Part shown: positions 1-5,171 of the stretch, one piece after another
How positions within the stretch are numbered: position 1 is the first letter of the stretch
How the letters are laid out: every line of letters begins with the position of its first letter
Assembly: GCA_002256535.1 (NCBI GenBank)
Contig: NMUJ01000077.1
Span: 1-7,029 of the forward strand
Origin: Caldifarciminota bacterium 4484_18
Lineage (GTDB): Bacteria; Hydrothermota; UBA3073; NMUJ01
Length of the DNA: 7,029 bases
Direction of reading: 5' to 3'
Notes under the pieces: generated by a model
What the model was told of the DNA's origin: nothing
Seen by the model: the letters and a program-made list of their open reading frames with translations, nothing else
Database searches by the model: none
Program-made: the position numbers and the translations under genes

Positions 1-2
1 TG

Positions 3-98
3 GGGTTCGTGAAGGAAGATTCACCTGTAGATATTATGCTTTTTTATAAAGGTGAACCGCTCGACCCACTTATTTACTTTTTGGGTAGGGCCTTCTAA
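3..98 (+). CDS. C-terminal end of an M23/LytM-like peptidase (partial)
   Basis: An open frame runs in from the left edge and stops at TAA 96-98, leaving 31 residues. The tail reads MLFYKGEPLDPLIYFLG. This resembles the end of M23/LytM domains, where an 'LHFEI/LFFEIR' strand is followed by 'G-x-P-V-D-P-L-x-Y/W-L'. M23 peptidases and their catalytically dead relatives act on or regulate peptidoglycan in the envelope. The metal-binding motifs lie outside the window, so activity cannot be judged. The stop is 12 bp before the next ATG, with a strong Shine-Dalgarno site between, so the two genes are probably one operon. Peptidase next to bactofilin is a known pairing in cell-shape loci (the csd/ccmA type). 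The family call rests on a short tail only. Confidence 0.55.
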   Translation, partial: GFVKEDSPVDIMLFYKGEPLDPLIYFLGRAF

Positions 99-100
99 CA

Positions 101-106
101 GGAGGT
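101..106 (+). promoter_or_regulatory. Shine-Dalgarno site for the bactofilin-YmdB ORF
   Basis: GGAGGT lies 4 bp before the ATG at 111 and just after the preceding stop. It fixes the start of the fusion ORF. Confidence 0.8.
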
Positions 107-110
107 AATA

Positions 111-1199
111 ATGAAAGAGAAAGGTATTGAGATTACGGAATTCATTGGCCGTCGTAGCTGTGTCAAAGGCACGCTTACGGCAGAAGGTAGCATCCGAATA
201 GATGGCACTATAGATGGTGAGATCAAAGTGAAAGGCACCCTACTGCTTGGCAAGGAAGGTTACATAAAGGGTACCGTAAATGCATCTAACGCCATAATTC
301 GTGGCAAAGTAGAGGGTAACCTTTATGTAACGAAGAAGGTTGAACTACAGGCAGGTGCCAACATCAAGGGTGACATAACGTGTGCAGTTTTGGTGGTTGA
401 AGAAGGTGCCACCTTTAATGGTAACTGCAAGATGGGCGAACCCACTCCAAAGCCTACAGAGAAGCTACCGTGTGGCCGTACTGCTATAGCTAAGGTTTTA
501 CCCGAACTTATCTCACGTCACAACCCCCGATACGTGATAGCCAATATCGAGAATGCCAGCGATACAGGATTTGGTATCACTCTAAAGGAGTTACGTGAGC
601 TGGAGGCTGCCGGTATCAACATATTTACGTCTGGACCTCATATATGGCAAGATGCCTCTCTCGTATCCAGTCTATCTACCTTACCTAATCTGTTGAGGCC
701 ACTGAATTATCCACCAGGTGTACCCGGATATGGGGTTTTTGACAATGGTGAGCTTGCGGTTATCAACCTCGTGGGTAGGGTCTTTCTTGTGACAGTTGAT
801 TGCCCCTTCAGGGTGGTGAATGAACAGTTACCCAAATTACGTGCCAAAATTGTGATCGTTGACTTCCATGCGGAGACCACCTCCGAGAAACGTGCTATGG
901 GTTGGTACCTCAACGGTAAGGTTTCCGCAGTCATAGGTACACATACCCATGTACAGACACGTGATGCAGAGATACTTTCCGAAGGTACTGGTTATATTAC
1001 GGATGCAGGTATGGTAGGTGCAGCTGATTCAGTTATTGGGTTCGACAAACAGCTCTACATAAAGTATTTCCTCACTGGTATACCACAGAAGTTAAAACCT
1101 GCCACCGGTACAGCTATCGTTCAAGGTGTATTACTTGACATAGATGACGATACCGGTAAAACAGTTTCTATCACCCCTCTATCACAAACGGTTCAATAG
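111..1199 (+). CDS. Bactofilin domain fused to a degenerate YmdB-type phosphodiesterase domain
   Basis: This 362-residue ORF has two parts. Residues about 8-112 are a bactofilin beta-helix: short repeats such as IRIDGTIDGEIKVKG and ARGKVEGN-like turns (here IIRGKVEGNLYV), from a family of polymerising cytoskeletal proteins. After a Pro/Lys linker (about 110-120), residues 121-357 match the YmdB/TIGR00282 metallophosphoesterases, which in Bacillus hydrolyse cyclic nucleotides. His253 (FHAE motif) and His278/His280 (GTHTH) are present, as is Glu147. The N-terminal GDxVG motif with the first metal Asp is absent; the match starts just after it at CGRTAIAKVLPEL. The usual GNH motif is GPH (Pro176-His177), and NGEN is NIEN (145-148). 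I infer a weak or dead enzyme. The start is set by the Shine-Dalgarno site at 101-106. The fusion could instead be two genes joined by a small deletion, since similar deletions occur elsewhere in the window. The last 29 bp overlap the 3' end of the opposing ymdB. Confidence 0.75.
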   Translation: MKEKGIEITEFIGRRSCVKGTLTAEGSIRIDGTIDGEIKVKGTLLLGKEGYIKGTVNASNAIIRGKVEGNLYVTKKVELQAGANIKGDITCAVLVVEEGATFNGNCKMGEPTPKPTEKLPCGRTAIAKVLPELISRHNPRYVIANIENASDTGFGITLKELRELEAAGINIFTSGPHIWQDASLVSSLSTLPNLLRPLNYPPGVPGYGVFDNGELAVINLVGRVFLVTVDCPFRVVNEQLPKLRAKIVIVDFHAETTSEKRAMGWYLNGKVSAVIGTHTHVQTRDAEILSEGTGYITDAGMVGAADSVIGFDKQLYIKYFLTGIPQKLKPATGTAIVQGVLLDIDDDTGKTVSITPLSQTVQ

Positions 1200-1659
1200 C
1201 GTAGCTTTTACCTGTACGGTCGTCGATATCTATAAGTACACCATAACCTTTCACTTCTTCATGTGCATTGTCAAACCTTTTCGGTAGCCCTGTGATCAGG
1301 TGCTCTACGATGATCTCTTTCTTCACCCCAATAACGGAACGGGTTGCACCTACCATACCCACATCCGTGATATATGCGGTACCGTGCTCCAATATCCTTG
1401 CATCGTTTGTCGGTACGTGCGTGTGTGTACCAATCACTGCACTCACCTTACCATCCAGGTAATACGCAAGTGCTATCTTATCAGCTGCCATCTCACCATG
1501 TACATCTACTATTATAATGGTCACCTCATGTTCGACTATCTTAAACATGGGTTCAACCAGGTGTGGTGTCATACCAATCGGTGATAAGAGGTTGATAACA
1601 GCCACACCATTGAACAGCCACACCATTGAACACACCGCTACCCTTACCTGGTACGTCAT
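1171..1659 (-). CDS. ymdB: YmdB C-terminal fragment (frame after the duplication)
   Basis: The true sequence begins at about FNGVAVINLL and includes VDVHGE, YYLDGKVSAVIGTHTHV and TAYITDVGMVG, which are the second half of the metal site. The first 14 or so residues (MTYQVRVAV...) are out-of-frame read-through, so the start at 1659 is not a real one. The stop TGA at 1171-1173 lies inside the 3' end of the opposing fusion ORF. Confidence 0.6.
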   Translation of the reverse strand: MTYQVRVAVCSMVWLFNGVAVINLLSPIGMTPHLVEPMFKIVEHEVTIIIVDVHGEMAADKIALAYYLDGKVSAVIGTHTHVPTNDARILEHGTAYITDVGMVGATRSVIGVKKEIIVEHLITGLPKRFDNAHEEVKGYGVLIDIDDRTGKSYAIEPFVIEG

Positions 1660-1933
1660 TGTAGTTAAGTGGCCTAATCAGTGGAAATTGTTCATCTTCC
1701 AACAGCGGTATAATCTGGTCAAACTTCCATATGTGGTTACCTGATGTTATGACATCTATCCCATACTTGAGCACCTTACGTGCAAGGTTGGGCGTTATCC
1801 CCCTACCGGCGAGATTCTCACCATTCGCTATCGTGAAATCCACGTGATGGTTGAGCTTCCACGTCCTCCATTTGTTAGCGAGCAACCTCCTACCACCCTT
1901 ACCCACTATATCGCCCAAAAAGGCAACCCTCAT
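1553..1933 (-). CDS. ymdB: YmdB N-terminal fragment (frame before the duplication)
   Basis: This open frame carries the first three metal motifs (GDIVG, NGEN, GNH) and RPLNYNDVPGKGSGVFNGVAV. After the duplicated unit it runs out of frame: the last 20 or so residues (from QWCGCYQ) are not YmdB-like. A gene caller would report this as a 126-residue protein, but it is only the front half of the enzyme. Confidence 0.6.
   Translation of the reverse strand: MRVAFLGDIVGKGGRRLLANKWRTWKLNHHVDFTIANGENLAGRGITPNLARKVLKYGIDVITSGNHIWKFDQIIPLLEDEQFPLIRPLNYNDVPGKGSGVFNGVAVQWCGCYQPLITDWYDTTPG
1597..1632. repeat. Tandem duplication, 16-bp period, inside ymdB
   Basis: The unit AACAGCCACACCATTG occurs twice, followed by the first 4 bases again; the copies are identical. 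Sixteen bases shift the frame by one, which accounts for the ymdB break. The flanking homology is 4 bp (AACA). Confidence 0.95.
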
Positions 1934-2559
1934 TTAGCGTATTGTACAGCTTGTACTTCACGTAATACGGTAACCTTTATCTCACCGGGATACTTCATTT
2001 CACGCTCTATTTTCTTCGCAATCTTATCTGCAAGCAACACGAGATCGTCATCCTTCACCTTATCAGGGTGTACAATTACACGTACTTCCCTACCCGCCTG
2101 TATAGCGAATGCACGCATCACACCATCAAATGATTGTGCAATCTCTTCGAGTTGTCCCACCCTCTGTATATATGCATCAAGTGTCTCACGTCTTGCACCC
2201 GGTCTCGCACTACTTATTGCATCAGCCAGCTCCACCACTACTGCTACCTCGGAGAGTGGTTCAACATCACGATGATGTGCCGCTATCGCGTTGACGATAG
2301 TTTCAGATTCACCATACTTACGTGCTATTTCAGCACCTATCTGCTGGTGAGACCCTTTCTCCTCCTGACTTATGGCTTTACCGATATCATGTAATAACCC
2401 CGCACGTTTGGCTTCCTCAATCTTATTATCATCGAGCCCCAATTCAGCCCCCAATAGTGCTGCAATATGGGCAACTTCTTTCGAATGTTGTAGCACGTTC
2501 TGTCCATAACTTGTACGGAAATGCAGTTCACCCAACAACTTTATGAGCTCCGGATGCAA
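1930..2559 (-). CDS. rny: RNase Y C-terminal fragment: HD catalytic domain
   Basis: The HD domain is complete in appearance: RTSYGQNVLQHSKEVAHIA, AGLLHDIGKA, GAEIARKYGES, NAIAAHH, the ADAISSARPGAR stretch and the conserved C-terminal tail ending VQYAK. The frame is open further upstream to about 2603 (EKGEETVAELGISG), so the TTG at 2559 is simply where a caller would begin. The stop TGA (1930-1932) overlaps the ymdB ATG. Confidence 0.75.
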   Translation of the reverse strand: MHPELIKLLGELHFRTSYGQNVLQHSKEVAHIAALLGAELGLDDNKIEEAKRAGLLHDIGKAISQEEKGSHQQIGAEIARKYGESETIVNAIAAHHRDVEPLSEVAVVVELADAISSARPGARRETLDAYIQRVGQLEEIAQSFDGVMRAFAIQAGREVRVIVHPDKVKDDDLVLLADKIAKKIEREMKYPGEIKVTVLREVQAVQYAK

Positions 2560-2603
2560 TCCCGATATCCCCAGTTCAGCTACGGTTTCTTCACCTTTCT
2601 CGA

Positions 2604-3389
2604 TTATGAAGCGTGTATCCTTCCATCAGCTACAAGCTTTTCGAGTGCCCGTCGTGCAATCTCACGTCGTACGGGATTAAATGATGATATGCTTACCATC
2701 AACGGTGTGTCATCGATAATAAGGTCAACCCCAGTTGCTTGCAAATGCACAACGCTCGTAGTTTGTTCTGCTACAATTTCAGGTATGTAGCGGTTCATTA
2801 CAGTGGTCAATATCTGGAAGACCTCCGCTTTGGCGTTACGTTCGACTTTCTCCTTCAGTTCCAGCAGGTACTGCTTAGCTTCGAGTTCAGCTTCCTCCCG
2901 CATGTTATTTAGTAGCTTCTGTTTTGCCTCCTCACGCGATAACCCAGCTATTTTCTCCAATATCACATTCTCCTGTTGGATGAGGTTATCCAACTCCTTC
3001 AGCTTTTCAGCTACCCGTTTATGGCTGTGGTTGATATCGCTCTCCTTTTTAGCCAATAGCTTCTCACGACGTTCGAGCAGCTCAAGCTTACGGTCAAGTT
3101 CACGCTCACGTATCGATAGCCGACGTTCACGTTCCTCAACCTCCCTCTTGCGGTTGGCGAATGACCTTTCGAGTTCACGTCTCTGTTCGTGTAACTTACG
3201 TTTAAGCTCACTTTCTGCCGATACCTTTATCTCACGTGCTTCCTTCTCCGCAGCTTCTATTATTGACTTAGCTTTCTCTTCGGCTTTCTTCAAACTCAAC
3301 CTATATTTACGTCCCCATATCCCGTATGAAATCAACACCCCTATTGCTAATCCACCAATTATGCCAATTAGTGAGTTTACAATACCCAT
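2604..3389 (-). CDS. rny: RNase Y N-terminal fragment: membrane anchor, coiled coil, broken KH
   Basis: The 261-residue open frame has one transmembrane helix near its start. It is followed by roughly 160 residues rich in Glu, Lys and Arg with heptad-like spacing (coiled coil), then the C-terminal half of the KH domain up to VADGRIHAS. Its stop follows directly from the second deletion. Without the HD domain it could not cut RNA. Confidence 0.75.
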   Translation of the reverse strand: MGIVNSLIGIIGGLAIGVLISYGIWGRKYRLSLKKAEEKAKSIIEAAEKEAREIKVSAESELKRKLHEQRRELERSFANRKREVEERERRLSIRERELDRKLELLERREKLLAKKESDINHSHKRVAEKLKELDNLIQQENVILEKIAGLSREEAKQKLLNNMREEAELEAKQYLLELKEKVERNAKAEVFQILTTVMNRYIPEIVAEQTTSVVHLQATGVDLIIDDTPLMVSISSFNPVRREIARRALEKLVADGRIHAS

Positions 3390-3393
3390 ATCT

Positions 3394-3400
3394 ACCTCCT
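3394..3400 (-). promoter_or_regulatory. Shine-Dalgarno site for rny
   Basis: AGGAGGT reads on the - strand 4 bp before the ATG at 3389, in the 41-bp gap after zapA. It decides the rny start. Confidence 0.8.
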
Positions 3401-3430
3401 TTTACAATGGGCTTATATAGGCTGAAATCC

Positions 3431-3682
3431 TTATAGGGTGGATTCGAGCTTCGCGATTATCGAATCGAGCCGCTTCACAGCTTTCGCCCTACGTTGTTCT
3501 TCCTGTATCAACAGGTACGCAAAATTTATAAGCCCATAACAAAGGATATCAGATACAATAGAGGTATCGAGCTCCTTCTTGATCTTTTCTAACATATCGT
3601 TGATGGTGGACTCTATCTTTCTTGCCACCTTCTCCGGTAAATCTACCGGATAGCTTTTCTCTAAAATCTGGATTTCAGCCAT
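3431..3682 (-). CDS. zapA: ZapA-like cell division protein
   Basis: The 83-residue protein begins with a short beta-strand head (MAEIQILEKSYPVDLPEKV), then a helix (RKIESTINDMLEKIKKEL), the hydrophobic helix ILCYGLINFAYLLIQEEQ, and a charged coiled-coil tail. This is the ZapA plan: a small protein that bundles FtsZ filaments at the division ring and dimerises through its coiled coil. It is slightly shorter than many ZapA proteins (about 90-110), and the sequence match is moderate. The position directly before rny and ymdB supports the call, since zapA is often found next to rny. AAGGG lies about 8 bp before the ATG, and the gap to the upstream stop is 12 bp, so it is probably in the same transcript. 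Confidence 0.65.
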   Translation of the reverse strand: MAEIQILEKSYPVDLPEKVARKIESTINDMLEKIKKELDTSIVSDILCYGLINFAYLLIQEEQRRAKAVKRLDSIIAKLESTL

Positions 3683-3694
3683 ATATAAGCCCTT

Positions 3695-4198
3695 TTATTT
3701 ATAACCAAAATCTAACAGTTTCAACGTATCACCCCCTATCCTTGCCCAATATATACCAAAAATAGGTATATCAGGCGATTTTATCACATCAGGGTATACC
3801 AGTAATCGCAGTTTCTTGCCATCAACTCGTACAACCTCTCTACGTACCAATGTACTGGTGTCATAATCAGGGTCGAAATCGAACATATCCAACCACCCAG
3901 TTGCCTTCATCGCTATACTGTCATCTCCCTCTATAAGCCACAACTCGGTAAGCATCCACTGGCCAATCGTATCTCGTACATACGATGCGTTAAGTTTCAA
4001 TCCATCACCCAACACACCACGTATGCGGAGCGACTCCTCTGTCAACTTTAATACCTGCCACTTCATCTCTTCATCACCCATACGGTAGCGTACCCATGTA
4101 CCTTCACGTAGTGCACATCTTCTACCCTTACATCCCATACTGTAAAGAACCATCACTAGACAATCCCATACAAATAAATATAAGGTTGACCTACACAC
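3695..4198 (-). CDS. Unrecognised protein, possibly exported or a lipoprotein
   Basis: I do not recognise this protein. The longest frame starts at GTG 4196-4198 and gives 167 residues. Internal ATGs at 4153 and 4138 are equally plausible, because no Shine-Dalgarno site marks the GTG. The first 20 residues are hydrophobic (LYLFVWDCLVMVLYSMGC) and could be part of an export signal with a Cys, but there is no clean lipobox. In another frame, VNLIFICMGLSSDGS also looks like the end of a signal peptide, so the 5' end may contain an indel like those elsewhere here. The core is beta-rich: GTWVRYRMGDEEMKWQVLKL resembles the 'GxWVxY' openings of some uncharacterised envelope lipoproteins (weak inference), followed by MFDFDPDYDTSTLVRREVV and a C-terminal YWARIGGDTLKLLDFGYK. 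It sits between ppdK and zapA, 12 bp from the latter. Confidence 0.5.
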   Translation of the reverse strand: MCRSTLYLFVWDCLVMVLYSMGCKGRRCALREGTWVRYRMGDEEMKWQVLKLTEESLRIRGVLGDGLKLNASYVRDTIGQWMLTELWLIEGDDSIAMKATGWLDMFDFDPDYDTSTLVRREVVRVDGKKLRLLVYPDVIKSPDIPIFGIYWARIGGDTLKLLDFGYK

Positions 4199-4203
4199 GT
4201 CAA
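4175..4203 (-). promoter_or_regulatory. Possible sigma-70-type promoter before the unrecognised gene
   Basis: On the - strand TTGACG (4198-4203) matches five of six bases of a -35 box. A -10-like TATATT (4177-4182) follows after 15 bp, or the poorer TATTTA (4175-4180) after 17 bp. The site lies between ppdK and the next gene. If real, it could drive the unrecognised gene-zapA-rny-ymdB run, and translation would have to start downstream of 4198. The short spacing makes this weak. Confidence 0.22.
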
Positions 4204-4204
4204 C
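4185..4204. other. Short inverted repeat GTTGAC-8-GTCAAC
   Basis: Six-base perfect arms (4185-4190 and 4199-4204) flank an 8-base spacer just after the ppdK end. It has operator-like geometry and overlaps the candidate -35 box. The arms are too short, with no T-run, to call a terminator. It ends exactly where the 47-bp duplication begins. Confidence 0.3.
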
Positions 4205-4299
4205 TTACCTTAGTGGATATCACTCTTGCTCTCTTCTTCTACTACAGCCTTTTACCTTAGTGGATATCACTCTTGCTCTCTTCTTCTACTACAGCCTTT
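4205..4299. repeat. Tandem duplication, 47-bp period, at the 3' end of ppdK
   Basis: Two identical copies (plus 1 base) cover the last codons of ppdK, its stop and a few bases beyond. The copy read first from ppdK carries the functional stop (TAA 4257-4259), so the protein end is unaffected; the left copy is left over as a spacer. Confidence 0.95.
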
Positions 4300-4703
4300 G
4301 CAGCCGCTAACCTCGCCACAGGTACACGATATGGTGAGCAGCTCACACCACCATGTTCACCACAGATACCGACTTCGAGGTCAGGTCGTACCTTTTTACC
4401 ACGCTCTGTACCTATGCGAACGAGTTCACCCACACCTACAATGTCCAGCGATTGAAACGGATCATATGGTAATATACCTTTTTCTATGTATAGGTTTAGG
4501 AATTTGGCAACATCATCACGCGAGAACCCAAACGTCGTCTGCGTAAGATCATTCGTACCGAACGAGAAGAATTCCGCATACTTAGCAATCTCATCACTTG
4601 TAAGTGCAGCACGTGGCAATTCAATCATCGTACCCACCTTATATTCGATTTCTACTCCATATTGCTCCATAACCTCTTTCGCCACTCTATCTACAGTCGA
4701 CAT
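4257..4703 (-). CDS. ppdK: PPDK C-terminal fragment with the catalytic Cys
   Basis: It reads TVDRVAKEVMEQYGVEIEYK, GTMIELPRAALTSDEIAKYA, FFSFGTNDLTQTTFGFSRDD, GICGEHGG and VSCSPYRVPVARLAAAKAVV. The catalytic Glu, Asn-Asp pair and Cys are visible. GICGEHGG joins VSCSPYR directly, so about 14 residues (normally DPxSVEFCHxVGLxY) are missing in frame near 4346. The Met at 4703 is produced by the deletion junction (GGATGTCG) and is not a real start. The stop is TAA 4257-4259. Confidence 0.7.
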   Translation of the reverse strand: MSTVDRVAKEVMEQYGVEIEYKVGTMIELPRAALTSDEIAKYAEFFSFGTNDLTQTTFGFSRDDVAKFLNLYIEKGILPYDPFQSLDIVGVGELVRIGTERGKKVRPDLEVGICGEHGGVSCSPYRVPVARLAAAKAVVEEESKSDIH

Positions 4704-4912
4704 CCACGATGTCCCAACATTGGGTTGAACTCCGCCAGTGATTCGACCTTCTTCTGAAGCACATCAGGGTCGATACCCAACTCTTTTGCAAGCTCCTCAA
4801 TCTGTTCCTGTTCCTTAGGTAAGAACTCGTGTAGTGGTGGGTCAAGCGTCCTTATAATGACTGGTAGCCCGTCCATCACATCCAATATCTGTTTGAAGTC
4901 TTCCTTCTGCAT
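4691..4912 (-). CDS. ppdK: PPDK fragment: first part of the PEP-binding barrel
   Basis: In frame from about 4951 (PEDRKKALAKLLPMQKEDF) it reads DGLPVIIRTLDPPLHEFLP and FNPMLGHRGCRL, then TAG at 4691-4693. The Arg of RTLDPPLHEF is the second PEP-contact Arg of the family. The normal continuation after RGCRL (about 50 residues of barrel) is absent and the next piece is in another frame. Confidence 0.6.
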   Translation of the reverse strand: MQKEDFKQILDVMDGLPVIIRTLDPPLHEFLPKEQEQIEELAKELGIDPDVLQKKVESLAEFNPMLGHRGCRL

Positions 4913-5171
4913 GGGTAGAAGCTTGGCAAGCGCCTTTTTGCGGTCTTCGGGTGTCCTGGAACTCCGGCACAGTAGCTAACCTCACTTTGGGTAGATCGCC
5001 AACGTATACATTACCGGTGGCACCATCGATAGTGATTACGTCACCTTCACGCACTGTCATGCCCGTAGATGTGACAAACTCCTTCTTGTCATAGTTTATG
5101 TTGATATTCTCACATCCAACCACACAGGGTTTACCCATACCCCTGGCTACCACTGCTGCGTGTGAGGTCAT
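4842..5171 (-). CDS. ppdK: PPDK swivelling-domain fragment
   Basis: The frame begins MTSHAAVVARGMGKPCVVGC, with the catalytic phospho-histidine at its third codon after Met (MTSH), and continues through GMTVREGDVITIDGATGNVY to LATVPEFQD. From about 4955 it is out of frame (TRRPQKGACQ...). The deletion there removes about 65 residues including the GLCRTEHMF motif, whose Arg binds PEP. Confidence 0.6.
   Translation of the reverse strand: MTSHAAVVARGMGKPCVVGCENININYDKKEFVTSTGMTVREGDVITIDGATGNVYVGDLPKVRLATVPEFQDTRRPQKGACQASTHAEGRLQTDIGCDGRATSHYKDA

Larger units (their letters stand above)
1171..1933 (-). pseudogene. ymdB: YmdB-family metallophosphoesterase, frameshifted by a 16-bp duplication
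   Basis: This is a YmdB/TIGR00282 cyclic-nucleotide phosphodiesterase, cytoplasmic, with metal residues at the expected positions: Asp8 (GDIVG), Glu39-Asn40 (NGEN), Asn66-His67 (GNH), then VDVHGE and GTHTHV. The usual HAE is HGE here, but the metal His is kept. The reading frame breaks near 1597-1632, where a 16-bp unit is present twice. Both frames read FNGVAV at that place. Removing one copy gives a continuous 248-residue protein, close to the family's usual length of about 260. The ATG overlaps the rny stop as ATGA (1930-1933), which suggests translational coupling, and no separate Shine-Dalgarno site is visible. The pairing rny-ymdB is common in bacteria. The break may be an assembly error rather than a real mutation. 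Confidence 0.85.
1930..3389 (-). pseudogene. rny: RNase Y with two internal deletions (KH core lost, later frameshift)
   Basis: RNase Y is the membrane-anchored endoribonuclease that starts mRNA decay in many bacteria. In order I see an N-terminal transmembrane segment (residues about 5-25, IIGGLAIGVLISYGIWG), a long charged coiled coil (about 30-190), the end of the KH domain (TGVDLIIDDTP) and the HD domain with LLHDIGKA and AAHH. Two pieces are missing. TSVVHL passes straight into QATGVDL near 2741-2746, so about 25 residues containing the KH GRIIGREGRN loop are absent, in frame. After VADGRIHAS the frame hits TAA (2604-2606); the family sequence resumes in another frame at EKGEETVAELGISGLHPEL, about 15-18 residues short. 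Adding these back gives about 520 residues, the normal length. The strong Shine-Dalgarno at 3394-3400 supports the ATG at 3389. It lies 41 bp after zapA and overlaps ymdB. I cannot tell real decay from an assembly fault. Confidence 0.88.

Noticed and set aside
707..934. Minus-strand frame inside the bactofilin-YmdB ORF
   Set aside because: It lies wholly within a well-supported coding region, has no Shine-Dalgarno site and no recognisable motif.
1160..1260. Bidirectional terminator between the converging genes
   Set aside because: I found no convincing GC-rich hairpin with a T-run near either stop codon, and the coding regions themselves overlap.
1..1933. The two YmdB regions as one large inverted duplication (folded-back assembly)
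   Set aside because: The paralogues are clearly diverged in protein and DNA, with different motifs (HAE/HGE, GPH/GNH), and their neighbours differ. A simple fold-back would give near-identical arms.
2803..3420. Long + strand frame (205 residues, Ser/Arg rich) opposite rny
   Set aside because: It is the antisense of the RNase Y coiled coil: Glu/Lys/Arg codons reversed give Ser, Leu and Phe runs. It has no family resemblance, and the opposite strand has a clear gene.
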